Assembly (NCBI GenBank): GCA_022606135.1
Contig: JABYQN010000015.1
Span: forward strand, 434,001 to 498,000
Source of the DNA: Fomes fomentarius
Lineage: Eukaryota; Basidiomycota; Agaricomycetes; Polyporales; Polyporaceae
Direction of reading: 5' to 3'
Length of the DNA stretch: 64,000 nucleotides
Below are positions 22,446 to 34,585 of the stretch, in pieces. A program made the translations under genes and the position numbers. The notes beneath the pieces were generated by a model. That model ran no database searches, was not told the origin of the DNA, and saw nothing but the letters and a program-made list of their open reading frames with translations. Position 1 is the first letter of the stretch; each line of letters opens with the position of its first letter.

Positions 22446-24591
22446 TCATGCCCAGAGCTCCTTCAGGAAGTCCGCACACCACTCTGCAACCATCACAGTC
22501 GGCGCCATTGTGTGCGCGCCCACGATCTCCGGGAACACAGACGCATCGCACACCCGGAGCCCACGCACGCCATGCACGCGAAGCTTCGTGTCCACCACGC
22601 TCGGCCTCTCCCCATGCGTCTCTTGCCCCATACGGCATGTCGAGGTGTAGTGGTAACAGGTGCGGAGGTTCGTCCGGATGAACGCATCGAGCGTCTCGTC
22701 TGAGCTGTCTGCCTCGGGTACGATGAGGTCTCGCAGAGGGTAGCCCGCGTTGCGCACGTCAGCCGCAACGCGCGTTGAGAGCCGGATACCTTTCCGCAGG
22801 GCGATGTAGTCGCTTGGGTCAGAGAAGAAGCCGAGGTCGACGTCTGGACGTGCACGGGGATTGCTCGTTGCAAGGCGGACGGAGCCATAGGACTTTGGGA
22901 GGATATGTGCGACAAGCAGTGTGAAGATGCCTTTCTTCGGGATGTCGTAGTCTGTCGAGTTGACTGTGAGATGCATGATCTCGATGTCAGGGCGATTAGA
23001 CGGTATGGACGTGTCGAGCAGATTCTCAGACGAGGACTTTGGGATGGAAATGACGAGGGAGTCTGAAAGGAGCTGCGAGGCCAGGAACGTCGCGGATGAT
23101 TGGAATGGGAGCGAGAGCTGGCCGTGCCCCGTAAGTAGGTACTTGGTGATTTCCTTCACGACTTTGAAAGTGCTCGCCTCGAGCTCGTGCAGCGAGTCTG
23201 TCATGGGTACCTCGAACGTGAGTGGTACGCCGATATGATCTTGCTGATGATCCACGTCAGATACAGAGTGTGCATGAGGTCGTGTGTACGGACTAACCAA
23301 GTAGTTCCCAACCGCGGGCATGTCGCGCACAACCGGTACTCCCTTCGTAATAAGGTGCTCCTTCGGACCAATCCCACTATGAACATTATTAAGTAGCCAT
23401 CAAAGGGCACGATGAGCCGCATTCCATACCTTAGCATCAACAGCTGCGGGGACCCAAGTGCGCCAGCACACAATATCACCTCTCTCCTCGCAGCAGCATA
23501 GTACTTTTGTCCTGCCTTGCGCGTAGCTGTGGCTTCAAAGTGCACGCCCGTCGCGCGAAGATCTTCCCCTTGCTTCTCAACCTGTATCCTGGTAACTATG
23601 GTGTTGGTGCATATCTTCAGCCGCGCCTGGCGTTCCTGTGCGAGGAATGCGGGGAGAAACGCGCGGTCAAGTGAGTGACGCTGGAAGTGGCTGTCCTGCG
23701 TGACATCGAGGATTACTGTCCCAACTGGTGGCATGTCAGGAGAGCTGAGGTCTTCACAGCGCTCGAGCCCGGCCCTCTTGAATGCGTCATGTACACTGCG
23801 ACATCAGTGAGTCGGAGCTAGCAGACGCGTGCAGCGTGGTCGATACTCACTGGGGCATTATCTTGTATGGGATGTCAGTAAAGTGACGATTGTGCCAAAT
23901 TCCTAAGTGATCAGTTAACATTGTGAGCCTCAGAAGTCCAGACCTTCGTACCTTTCTTTCCTCGATATCTTGATTCAGGATGATCGCGCGTCCGCTCTGA
24001 CTTGACGAAGTACGGCTCGACATCTTCGTATCCCCATCCATCGTTACCCAACTCTTTCCAGCGATTATAGTCTCCCGGGGTTCCTGAGTGGCATCTCCAT
24101 CAGCAAACACAAACGCCAGCTCGAGGTATCAACATATTTGAACACAGAACGCACCTCGGGTATACAGACAGGAATTGATGCGCGATGTTCCGCCGAGCGC
24201 TTCGCCGCGCATGACTTCGAGGTACCTATTATCCGCGTCCTGCATGGGTAGCGACCACCACATTCGTGCGGCGGTCCCACTCCGATACATGTTTCCGGAG
24301 ATCAGGGGAACACGCGAAGCCCATGTGTCATCGACAGGGCCTTGCTCGATGAGCAGTACAGTGACGGAGGGGTCCTCGCTCAGCCTCGAGGCTAAAACAC
24401 ATCCAGCCGTACCTCCTGTAGAAAAACAATCATACGTCAGAAACAATATTTCACTTCCTAAAGTATTTCAAGGACAGATACAGACCTCCAATGATGATGT
24501 AGTCGTATGTACTTGGTACATATTCCATGTTAAGTGGCGACAGAAAGGGGATACCCACGTCTTCCGCGCTGAACTCTGGGATAGAAGGCAT
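22446..24591 (-). CDS. GMC-family FAD oxidoreductase, copy 1
   Basis: A flavoenzyme of the glucose-methanol-choline family, oxidising an alcohol substrate that cannot be named. The start at 24591 gives [13 protein letters not shown], aligning with the starts of copies 2 and 3. Y-D-Y-I-I-I-G-G, completed across a phase-1 intron by G-T-A-G-C-V-L-A, is the FAD dinucleotide motif; L-I-E-Q-G and G-G-T-S-R-I-N (GMC signature 1) follow. The middle exon has [12 protein letters not shown] (signature 2). The C-terminal domain carries both catalytic histidines in [10 protein letters not shown] and G-A-H-T-M-A-P-T. About seven introns interrupt it. I see no signal peptide, so an intracellular or non-classical location is likely. 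It is divergent from copy 2 across about 1.2 kb. Confidence 0.88.
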
Positions 24592-25824
24592 CTCGAGGGT
24601 AGAATTATCAAGGAGTGGGATCCGGAGTGGCGTGAGGAAAGCTGTAGGAAGATATACTGTGCAAAGATGGAGATGTGGAGTAGGATAGGGTGTATCAGCC
24701 AGAAGACGTTCGGGTGACAAGACACCATCGACAGGGCCGTGTGAATGTCCGAGAAGCCCGAGCTGTGCTTCCCTGCCCAGAGTCCTTCTGAGATTCAGCA
24801 GAGTGGCACATTGATGTCCATGAGGAGCCGTTCATTTGCCGCTGCAACGCCTGCTGCCAGATTGAACGAGGGGGCGGCGCCGCTAATGGGTCGACTACCT
24901 GGGCTTAAGAGATTGTTGCGTTTAGAAGGAGCTGTGTCGGTACATTTGATTCAAGTTAAAGTGTGGTCACAGTGAACGATGCCGCATGCGCAGTGGGATG
25001 TTCTGTAGTTGACCGTGATACTTACCAACTGCGAGCTGAAATGCTCAACGCCGACTTGTCCCACAGTCGCTGCCGGTCCCCATCATCGGAGTCTACCGGA
25101 GTTCTTGGATAATAACATAGTCACATTGAGCTCCGACAAGATGGAGTTTCAATCCGACTTCCGCGTTTCCTCTCCTCTCGCGCGATGACAACTCGGCGGC
25201 ATCGTGAATGCACCATCCCCACGAAAGCAGTACATGGTGCTTCTCAAGTTCACTCTATTGGGATCCCACATGAGCCGCCCTGTCCGACCTTGTCTGGTCC
25301 ATAGGTCCACCAATATCCTTGCAACGGGGGCTATATATGAAATGGGAAGAGCCATCGCTGTGTTTGTGATATGGTGCGCATAGGACACAATGTAAAGATT
25401 CGCTTTATGTGTATTGGCTCAGCATTAGCCTTCCTCAACTCTCCTGAGACATTTCTTTGCCTGGCTTCAGGATGGACAACGATTCCGAATGGGTTCAGGC
25501 ATGTCTTCTTGGCATGTACTCGTGACTGATGGTAATAATCTCTCAATGTACTTACTTGGCAGTGAATAGCTGGAGGCTTTCCCTCCGCCTTCGCGTAAGT
25601 GTCTGTTGTGCCCCCGTGGCAACGTGGGCCACCGCTCATGATGATGGCGCTGCTGATGGTGGGATGAGCGGATCCCGTCGTTCACGGTCGACAAGCAGCC
25701 CGTCTACTAGTACTGCACAGCACTAGCACCGTTGGGTACCTCAGCCTGCATACATATCCTCTGTCGAGCATCTGTCCCAACATCCCCCTTTTCTAGTCTC
25801 AATTGTCACAGCGTTCCCAGTAAA
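24592..25824. other. Divergent promoter region between GMC copies 1 and 2
   Basis: About 1.2 kb between two outward-facing start codons, with no supported gene. It may serve as a shared bidirectional control region (inference). Confidence 0.5.
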
Positions 25825-26089
25825 ATGCCACCTACAATCGAGCTCAGCGCCAAAGACGTCGGCGACTCTACGCAGTTACCCTCCGATTCCAAGGGCGCGC
25901 ACATATATGACTATATCATCGTTGGAGGCTCGTAATTCCTCCCTTTTGTGAGTGTGGTGTCACAGCTGAAACATTTTGGCACAGGTGGAACAGCAGGATG
26001 TGTGCTAGCCTCCAGGCTCAGCGAGGACCCTCGTATCACCGTGTTGCTCATCGAGCAGGGCCCTGTCGAGGATACCTGGATGTCACGGG

Positions 26090-26092
26090 TTC
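26090..26092 (+). repeat. Target-site duplication TTC, left
   Basis: This is the 3-bp direct repeat left of the CACTA element; the right copy is at 26616-26618. Confidence 0.85.
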
Positions 26093-26615
26093 CACTACAT
26101 GCACAGGCCCGAAGGTTGTGTTGTGATAGGCATGGGAAATCTCGGGGCGGTCTTACCTTACCCAAAATCATATTCTCACGGGAAAGGTAAACTATCCCAA
26201 CAGTTTGCCAATGGTTTTCCATGAGCAGGTTTGGCAACCTTTCACACCGGACAGGGCACGGGGGGAAATGCATGACAAAGTTAGAAAAAACCGTGGCAAT
26301 CTGACGCCCGATGCAAAAGGTACACTTTCCCAACTCGGGTAAGTTTGTCTCAGAGTCTTTTGGTGCAAAACATAACCTTTCTCAAGGCTGCCACCAACCC
26401 ATATTGGGTCAAGCACAGGAAAGTGATGGGAAAGTGATACTTTCCGGCCCTGTAATCGATGATGTTATAGGTTTCCTTTCACTCCCTGTGAAAGGCGCTG
26501 CATATAATAGTGAAGTTCAACCTTTCTCCAAAGGTCAATTTTTTGGGGAAGGTAAGACCGCCCCGAGATTTCCCATGCCTATCCCAACACAACCTTTGGG
26601 CTCGTGCACGTAGTG
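26093..26615. mobile_element. CACTA-type (EnSpm/CMC) non-autonomous element, MITE
   Basis: A 523-bp insert in exon 2 of GMC copy 2. The ends are inverted repeats of about 75 bp (26093-26167 and 26541-26615, about 6 mismatches) starting CACTAC, the hallmark of CACTA transposons. It is flanked by the 3-bp duplication TTC (26090-26092 and 26616-26618), also typical of that superfamily. Removing the element and one TTC rejoins the reading frame exactly as in copies 1 and 3 (R-V-P-L-I-S). The interior has no transposase, only short AAAGG/CCTTT-like subterminal repeats, so it needs a transposase from elsewhere. Confidence 0.92.
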
Positions 26616-26618
26616 TTC
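26616..26618 (+). repeat. Target-site duplication TTC, right
   Basis: This is the 3-bp direct repeat right of the CACTA element, identical to 26090-26092. Confidence 0.85.
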
Positions 26619-28480
26619 CCTTGATTTCATCAAACCCATTTCGGAGTGGGACCATTGCCAGAACGTGGTGGTCACTCCCCATCCAGGGCGCCGATAACAG
26701 GTACCTTGAAATCATGCGTGGCGAAGCGCTCGGTGGGACATCGCGCATCAACTCATTACTATACACCCGTGGTAAGTTGTACACTCTAAGCTTGACTCCC
26801 TCGCCTGACACTCTTGCACTGCTAGGCTGTCCCGGAGACTACAATCGCTGGAAGGAGCTCGGCAATGATGGTTGGGCATACGACGATATTGAGTCATACT
26901 TCGTGAAGTCCGAGAAGACCCGTGACCATCCTCCATCACGACATCGAGGGAAAAACGGTAGATTCACATTCGTGGATTGCTGTCTAGAGGAGAACTAAGT
27001 ACATATGCTCCTCGGTAGGCCCATGGGAGAATAGGCAATTTACTCATATCCCGTACAGAATTATGCCATAGTAAGTCTACTCGTCAAATCTGTTCCGTTA
27101 TGTACTCACTTTTGCGTAGCATCCATGACGCGTTCAAGAAGGCTGGCATACAGCGCCACCAGGACCTCAACTCCCCAGATATGCCAGCTGCGGGCACAGG
27201 CGTATTTGACATCATGCAGGACGGGAGTTATCACCGTCAAGGGGTCGACCGCGCCTTCCTCCCAGCCTCCTTGGTACAGGAGCGCAGATCACGGCTCAAG
27301 ATATGTACGAATACCCTAGTGACCAAAATCAACTTGGCCGAAGACGGTGGGAATGTCCGCGCAAAGGGCGTGCACTTCGAGGCATTTAATACACGTAAGG
27401 CGGGAGAGAAGTACTATGCTGCTGCGAAGAGGGAAGTCATCCTGTGCGCTGGTGCAATTGGTTCCCCTCAGCTATTGATGTTGAGGTACAGAGCTCCTTC
27501 CTCGATGAAGTTGATAGATGTCGACTGATGCACAACGATATTGATAGCGGTATCGGGCCAAAGGAACATCTGCTCTCGAAGGGCGTGCCCGTCGTCCGTG
27601 ACATGCCCGCTGTTGGAAGCTATTTGGTTTGTACACCTCTACAATCACTACATAGGTGTACCTTGACGTCCGTCTTGTACCTTTCTAGCAAGATCACATC
27701 GGTGTGCCTCTCACCTTCGAAGTCCCTATCAATGACTCGTTGCACGAGCTCGAAGTCAGCCCCCTGAAGGTAGTCAAGGAGCTCGTCAAGTACCTCTTCA
27801 CAGGGTATAGCCAACTCTCGCTCCCCATGCAAGGATCCGCTACCTTCCTGGCGTCACGTCTCTTGGACAAGGACCACGCCGTCTCGAACGCATCAGCCAA
27901 GGACCTCGACACCTCTCTGCCGTCGAACCGCCCGGACCTTGAGATCATGCATATCACAAACAATGCAACCGACTACGACATACCCGGCAAGGGTATCTTC
28001 ACGCTCCTGGTCGCGCACATCACTCCGAAGTCGTACGGATCTGTGCGCCTGGCAACAAGTAACGCGCGGGCGCGGCCGGACATCGACCTTGGCTTCTTCT
28101 CCAACCCCGAGGACTACATCGCACTCCGGAAAGGCATCCGTTTTGCTCTCCGCATTGCTGCGGACGTCCGCAAAGCGGGCTACCCTATCCATGACTTGAT
28201 AGTTCCCGAAGCGGGGAGCTCGGACGAGACCATCGATGCCTTCGTCCGGACGAACCTCAGAACGTGTTTCCACTACACGTCGACGTGCCGTATGGGTAAG
28301 GATGCGCATGGCGAGAGACCAAGTGTGGTGGACACGGAGCTGCGCGTGCATGGTGTCCGTGGACTGCGGGTGTGTGATGCATCTGTCTTCCCAGAGATCG
28401 TAGGCGCACATACAACGGCGCCGACCGTTATGGTTGCGGAGCGATGTGCAGACATCATCAAGCGCGGCAATGCTGCATGA

Positions 28481-29767
28481 TTATGGTTGTTCAGGTTCTT
28501 GTTAGTTGTGTATACGGCTGTAATGACTTCTGAAGGCTATGCTGTGGCTTCGGAGATCTGTCGTACTCGGCGTCTCGTACCGGATTCCTCTTGATCCTGT
28601 ATTGGTGATAAGTATACGTATTTGAATCTGTCACTGCTGCGGTGCGCAAACACAGGATGATCTTCTATCTCCCATGAGGGATATACGTGGTACAAGCCTG
28701 GCAGCACTGCCAGTAACCTATGCTTCGGCTAATCACGTCCCTGGTGGCTTACGAGTCGTACTCTAGTCATTCTTGTATATCGCGAAGCATGTCGCGTGTG
28801 TCATATCTTCAGCCCAGAAGGCACAGGATGTATAAGCATATGTCGAAGTTCTTCCAGTAGAAGGAATGTCGAGGTTCTAGTAACCCCACTCTTGAGCGAA
28901 TCACGATGAATACGAGCGGAGATTCCGAGTGTCCCCGAAGGGTCATGTTAGGAGTCCGATACAACTCCGACTTTTGCAGCGACAGGAGTTCCCACGTCTG
29001 TTCTGCCAAGTCGACAATGCTCTAGATCTGGCTTCGCATGTCCGTGATCCAGCCACTTTCATGACCTTGACAGACACTCATACATGATACTGACTACTCT
29101 ACTACCAGGCACTAGTCATGTCGAGGTTACTCAAAAGTCAATTGGTATAAAGGACTCGGTTGAAGTACAAGATACTACTTTGAAAATCAAAGACGGCGTT
29201 CGGAGAGATGGGAAATTGATTCAAATGGTAGCTATACTTAGGCTGTGCAAGTCTCGTTATGCTCAGGTTCCTTTGTACACCATCTTGCTCATCATCTCAA
29301 TGACCCTAGTCCCGTCCAGATCCCAGCTCAAGCCGTAGCTTCTCGGGTGAACCCTTCCAGTCGACACCTGCCGATATGGTCAGTGGACCTGTAGAAGTAT
29401 CATACTGAACCGGAAACTGCAGTATAAGTGGAAGGAATAGTCTGCACGGTCGAGGGACGTACCCGGGCTAATCGGGTATACGTGTACGTCGAAGGTTCTT
29501 GCTGCTCTGCATCTGTCGATGGTATACAGAAAGCTGTGACTTGGCAGCTGTGATGCGAACCTGTGAGTGGCCGCGGCGAATTCGAAGACGGCTTCAAATG
29601 TCAACCTTATGACCGGTTCTCGTACATCATGTCATGATAAACTCGGAGGCGTCGCGAGGGAGACGTATGCTGTCGCGTCTTCTCGTACAGCTTGGGATGT
29701 AAGTTCGCCTTATCTTGTGTGCCTAGACCTTACTCCACTTAACGCTAATGTGGCCTTTTCATCTAGG
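28481..29767. other. Intergenic with a probable 5' UTR intron
   Basis: I see no gene over about 1.2 kb. At the right end GTAAGT at 29699 and CTAG ending at 29766 look like an intron in the leader of the next gene, placing its ATG two bases after the acceptor. Confidence 0.5.
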
Positions 29768-32049
29768 ATGTTCACGAACAGTACGACTACCTCCAAGGCT
29801 CGCGGCTATAGCAAGCAGCATACGCGCCCCAAACGCGTATCGCGCATAGACTGGTTCTTCTCCCTACCCATCCCGACGTCTTTTTCACATCTCCTCGTCT
29901 GTGTTCTTCTCTCCTCACGCGCCCTGGCTTACCGAAATGTCCAACTACACCATCCTGGTAATATCACGTCCTGCGTCCCGGTCAACATTACCTGGCATGG
30001 TGGGACTCACCCGTTCACGCTCGAAATTATCCCACAGTATCCCCTCTCTTGGGTAGTCCCGAAGACTCACCGCGACGGTCTACATGTCGATCACCTCGTC
30101 GAATACTTCTACCTTTGGCCACCAAACTTTCCGCGAGCATCGAGGGTGCGAATACGAGTGAGTGACCGCACAAGTACCTCAGGATGGGTTAGAGGGAGGA
30201 TTCTGGGGAACACTGGGGGCTGCACGGATATAGTGGTTCCTCCAAATACCACCACAAGTATTGAAACAGTCACCTCCACCCTTACAGTGTCCACCTTTAC
30301 GTTTATGCCTGCCCCCCCACTCACCAGGACTGGTGATACCAGTCCGATTGGCAAGTGGAAAACGAGCATGACTGTCGCAGTCGGTGCAGTAGGCATGGTT
30401 GCACTCTCCACGCTCCTCCTCATCTTCTTCCGGTGTCGATACCTCCGACGGCATGCACGCGACCGCGCCCAAGGCTCAGGTTCGTGCTGCCCCTCGAATA
30501 TGGATGGACGATAACTGATATGCAGCTCAGGTGAGCACAACGGTGTCTGGTCGGACTGGACGGACTACGAGCAAGAAGCCGGCGGTAGCTCCGAGACGGG
30601 GCCGGTGATGGGCGCTCTTCTCCCCGAGGAACCCGAGCCGCAGCCGCGACCGTCATTGACATCTACGGGAAGGCTGACCGGCCGCTCTCAGGCCCCACTG
30701 CCTTTAGTTCGCGCCACACCAATGTCTCGCATGGGGTTGAGAAATCAGCGTGCCGGAGAAACTGCACCTGCCTTCCGCCCCTTTGTCCATTCACGCAAAG
30801 TGGTGCTTTCTGCCGTGGTTGAGCAGGACGAGTCGAGCTCCATCGGGCACCACTCGGCTGTAAAGGGAGTCGATGGAAGCACTGAGACTCTAAATGACTC
30901 TGGGAGGATGGTTGAAGACCCCGCACTGGAACCGGTCGATCGAGATGCTCACGAACGCCAACAAGATACTGTCACCCCCATTCTCACCGAACCTCGCTCA
31001 TCCGGTCCCTATGTTGCTGTAGAGCGGAGCGAGACGGCCTCTTCGGGCGGGACAGACGAGATACTGAGAGTGCTGTCAGAGGTCATCTCCAAGGACCCGA
31101 GTCGCGCACTTCAGTATCCGCTCCAGAATGCTGGGGTCACTGGAGGCAGGGAGCGATACGGGTCTGGCACCTCCGGCGGTCGATCAGACACAATCTCCTC
31201 CATTTATCCCGACTCGCTTGCTGCGCCGTCCAGTCCTGATATTGACCCGCATCTCACACATCTCACACCTCTCAGCCCTATATCAAGTCTGGCTGTTGGG
31301 TCGGGTACTCGAAGTACGACGTTCCCTACAACTGGACGTTCGAGTGACTTTGAGAGCAGACTCCGGGCTGCCGTCCTCTCGTTACAAAGGAATCCGTCCA
31401 CCTCGTCATCGGCAGCCGCTGTTGCGGCTAGCATTCGTTCGGGCTCCTTTTCGTCAAGACATGCCAGCTCACTCGGGACCATCCCATCGAGCCCGGACAT
31501 CGACCCGTATTTCCCCCCGGTCTCAATCCTATTCAAGCCCTGTATTCTGGCTCTCTGACTTCACGATCAGGATCTATGACCACCGAAAGAGAAGGTCCGG
31601 GTACCCCCACAACCTCAAAGCCCTCTGCGCTCGCGTCACATAAACCAGGAGAGGCCGCCCCCTCGAGCGCGTCTGGCAGTCGGTCGGGCTCCCTTGCGTC
31701 GAATCGGGTGGATTCGCTCACGTCAGCGGTCTCGTCGGGTTCCGACCTCGGGCCTACCCTCCGTGCATCCCTTCCTCTCTTTCCATCTCCTCCTACTATG
31801 GGTAGGCTCTCCGCTCCGCCTCCAACTCTGTCTCTATCTCCCGCCGTGAGACATTCGGAGACGTCACCTCCTATTGACACAAAGGAGCAATCCGGGAGAG
31901 AAGCGCAGACACTTGTCCAATTTGGAGACGCGATGGCGGATACTGGATGCGTGACGGAGTCGCCGCTTGGGAATGGTACTTTCAATGCTCTTCCGAAGGT
32001 CGGGAGGGGAGATACAGGGCATGATGGGAGTATCGACGAACGCCGGTAG
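29768..32049 (+). CDS. Stalked single-pass membrane protein, copy 4, long cytoplasmic tail (one frameshift)
   Basis: This is the largest member of the family. Exon 1 encodes a basic N-terminus with a hydrophobic segment (H-L-L-V-C-V-L-L-S-S-R-A-L-A), the domain S-C-V-P-V-N-I-T-W-H-G-G-T-H-P-F-T-L-E-I, Y-L-W-P-P-N-F-P, a short Thr-rich stalk, a helix (V-G-A-V-G-M-V-A-L-S-T-L-L-L-I-F-F) and the stop-transfer R-C-R-Y-L-R-R. The phase-1 intron 30480-30530 is at the same place as in the other copies. The tail exceeds 500 residues, is rich in Ser, Pro and Gly, and repeats S-S-P-D-I-D-P twice (about 31230 and 31490). The frame changes at C6 31513-31518 as if one C were missing, after which it reads to the stop at 32049. 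The tail size suggests a signalling or scaffold role (inference). Confidence 0.75.
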
Positions 32050-32482
32050 AGACGGATGGAGTCACCTATTGCTTAGGATGGACCAGGACGAACGGGTGTG
32101 TCGATCAATTAGAGATTAACGTGCCCTTGAGCTTGGTCACTACATGAGGTGGATATCTTTCTTGGAATGATTGATAAGGACATTGTCACACTGTATGTTT
32201 GCGAGACTCAAGGTACACACGATCTATTGGGTGATCAATTGAATACATGTCGCGCTGTTGTATTAACTCATGCTGTTCGAGCGTCAGAAACTCTCTAGAT
32301 GCAAGACTTCTTCTGGACCCTGGCGCATAGAAGTGTATCGGGAGGTAGACCAGCGCCGTAGATGCAATTATGGTGCGAAGGACCGAATGCGAAGGGTCCG
32401 GGAACAAATTTACGCTTGAACAACCCAGGGCCGAGACATCGTATCAAATAAATACATGAGTCGCATAGGGGATACTCATCCC
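32050..32482. other. Convergent intergenic space
   Basis: This space lies between the 3' ends of the copy-4 gene (+) and the DUF6533 gene (-). I see nothing else in it. Confidence 0.5.
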
Positions 32483-34107
32483 TCAGACAATGCAAATGTC
32501 TGGTCCGTTGTCTACTCTCTTTAGGTCCTGCCTATTTGCTCCTCCGCTTGGCGTATGGAGCGACTCGTTCAAGAGCAGTGATGAGCTGGAGGAGCTTGGA
32601 TGCGTGAGATAACTAGTGAGCAGCGCACTGGGAATACCCCCCACGTCCCTTTCATTCCACTCGGCACCAACTTGAAGGAGTTCCAGAAGGAACCGAGATA
32701 TAAGGATCGAGGTGGTTCTGGAGGGATAGTTCACCTTCTGTAGACTGCCTCAGTGAATAAGGAACAACCTACGCATCTCTGATATCAGCGACCGTGCCTT
32801 CCGCCACAATCCCATCTTGTGTTTGAACGTTGATGACCATGGTGCATATAATAAGTAGGGCAGGAATGCTGCAGTAGTATCGATTTAATCATCGCATCCC
32901 ACCGTTCTCGGAATTACTCACAAGAAACAATGTATACCTGTCGATTATGTCTCTTAAGTGCCGAAATGGTTCGGAAAACTGAGCAGGCTCACCGTTCTTC
33001 AGAAGTACCTGTGAAAGCGTGATGGTTTTTGTGCGCAATTTGAGGTCGGCAAGGGATCTATACGTGACTTTCAATGTCAGAAGAATAACAATAGTTTCAG
33101 ACGCAAGCATCGATGCGCGCGAAGCCCAAATCACTAACGAATGAGAAAATACCTGCATCTCAGCTACAGACACTAGTGGAGTTAGCGGTCACTTACTAGG
33201 AGGCATATCAGATTGTCATCCCTCTGTGCATGAGCTATGATGGACTTTACCTGAGCTGCAATGTCTGTTGGTTCAGAGCAGAGCTGTATAGTATCCCGCA
33301 GAATTCGTCAGGCGGGTCATTTTGTATTGTCCAGGTTCTTGTCGCATTGTACTGCAATCTTACTGTTAGTGTATTCACTCATGGTTGACGGCACGATGAG
33401 TCACTCACAACGTTTGGCATGATAAATCCTATGGACAGTATGAAGACAATGCCGGACAGGGAGTGATTGCGACTAGACATGGCGTATACTCGGAATGCAG
33501 AGAATACTACCAGAGCATTGTCAATGTCTGCCTCTCATGGGCTTCAGTACAGAAGATAGAACGTATAGCTCACCGGACCAGGGGATGTAGATCAAAAAAG
33601 GCAAGACATGATTCTGAAGTTGTGCAAACATTTCGCATCTGGACAAGGTGGCATAAATCCAGGTCATCAAAGACACAACGTTCGTACTCACGCCTAAAAT
33701 TGCGCACGAATAAGAACCTGCCAAGTCGACGAAAGATAGGCAACATACCTGATCGCTGACTGGATAGTATAGTGGCACGATAGTCATCACGCTTTTCAGC
33801 AACCAAAAGTATCGATTGCAAAGGTACAAGATTGTCGACATGTTGACACCTCTCAGCCAGACGAAGGTGACCTCCTGGTCAACATTGAGTACCCAGTCAT
33901 ACAGGAGCCATGCTACACAATAAAATTATGAGCACTAGTTGTGTAGATAATGACAAACTTTGAGCTCGCCGCTAGTGAGTATTAATGTCAGATTCTGTTT
34001 GAACCTAGAGTGAGACGTGAGTTGTAAGACACGACTTTCTACACTCAGTATACAACTCACAACATATTCTGATATGAGATTATCCCTGCGATCTCCTCGC
34101 TAGACAT
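32483..34107 (-). CDS. DUF6533 multi-pass membrane protein, copy 1
   Basis: A membrane protein of unknown function found mainly in Agaricomycetes. The start at 34107 gives M-S-S-E-E-I-A-G-I-I-S-Y-Q-N. The next exons encode L-Y-D-W-V-L-N-V-D-Q-E-V-T-F-V-W (about 33865-33920), then L-Y-L-C-N-R-Y-F-W-L-L, the hallmark of DUF6533. A later exon has A-S-M-L-A-S-E-T-I-V-I-L-L-T-L-K-V-T-Y (about 33060-33130), a short exon starts G-I-H-C-F-L (about 32925-32940), and the last exon has T-S-I-L-I-S-R-F-L-L-E-L-L (about 32690-32730), ending at 32483. At least seven small exons are needed; exact borders between about 33180 and 33600 are not resolved. A second member lies at 61.9 kb on the other strand. Confidence 0.78.
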
Positions 34108-34585
34108 CGTTACTATGACTGAAAAGTGTCTTGGGGTATGAAGCTTTGAAGTCGTATCCAGGGCAAACCGGGTGCCGGATCTCTAACGGGGGGAGGGGGG
34201 GCGCAGCAATACTGGCCTGGACGAGCAAAGTATCTCCCTCTTATCAGAGAAGACCAACATCACGAATCTGCCACTGGTAACATCAGGCCACAAGTGCCGT
34301 CGGTCACAGGTCGGACAGAATGCGGCCCCAACAGTGGATATGAAACGACGTTCGAGATAACCTGATATTCAGACAATGTTGCACACCTGAGCTGTGCATC
34401 GGAAAATTGCGCTTGCTCTGAGCTTCTGCACGAAGGGGCGGAAAATAGCTGAGCGACTGATGCCATGAACATCAGGCGTCGGGTAGCCATTTCGAACTGA
34501 TTCATCCCCGCCATCCCGGTGCTTAGTACAGCCTTCCCAATTACAGAGATACGCTCATGAGATAGAAATCCTTCAAGACAAAAGA
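34108..34585. other. Intergenic, G-rich patch
   Basis: No gene is supported here. A G6-A-G7 tract at about 34188-34201 could form a G-quadruplex on the plus strand. The rest is the 3' flank of GMC copy 3. Confidence 0.45.

Larger units (their letters stand above)
25825..28480 (+). pseudogene. GMC-family FAD oxidoreductase, copy 2, interrupted by a CACTA MITE
   Basis: The gene is closely related to copies 1 and 3. It starts with M-P-P-T-I-E-L-S-A-K-D-V-G at 25825 and has Y-D-Y-I-I-V-G-G before intron 1. Exon 2 encodes [13 protein letters not shown] and is cut at 26092 by a 523-bp transposon; the frame resumes at 26619 and reads straight through L-I-S-S-N-P-F-R-S-G. All later exons are intact in sequence: G-G-T-S-R-I-N, the C-P-G-D-Y-N-R-W exon, signature 2 (A-G-A-I-G-S-P-Q-L-L-M) and the C-terminal domain with [10 protein letters not shown] and G-A-H-T-T-A-P-T. 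Intron 1 appears to begin with GC instead of GT at the position used by copies 1 and 3. Unless the insert is spliced out, no full enzyme is made. Confidence 0.85.

Noticed and set aside
26479..26811. Minus-strand frame over the MITE and GMC exon
   Set aside because: Spans the transposon junction; an antisense shadow.
31533..31985. Minus-strand frame opposite the copy-4 tail
   Set aside because: A shadow of the Ser/Pro-rich coding strand, which shows better continuity with the upstream exon.
34188..34201. G6-A-G7 tract as a regulatory G-quadruplex
   Set aside because: Only two G-runs are present, too few for a standard four-run quadruplex; noted only as a sequence feature.
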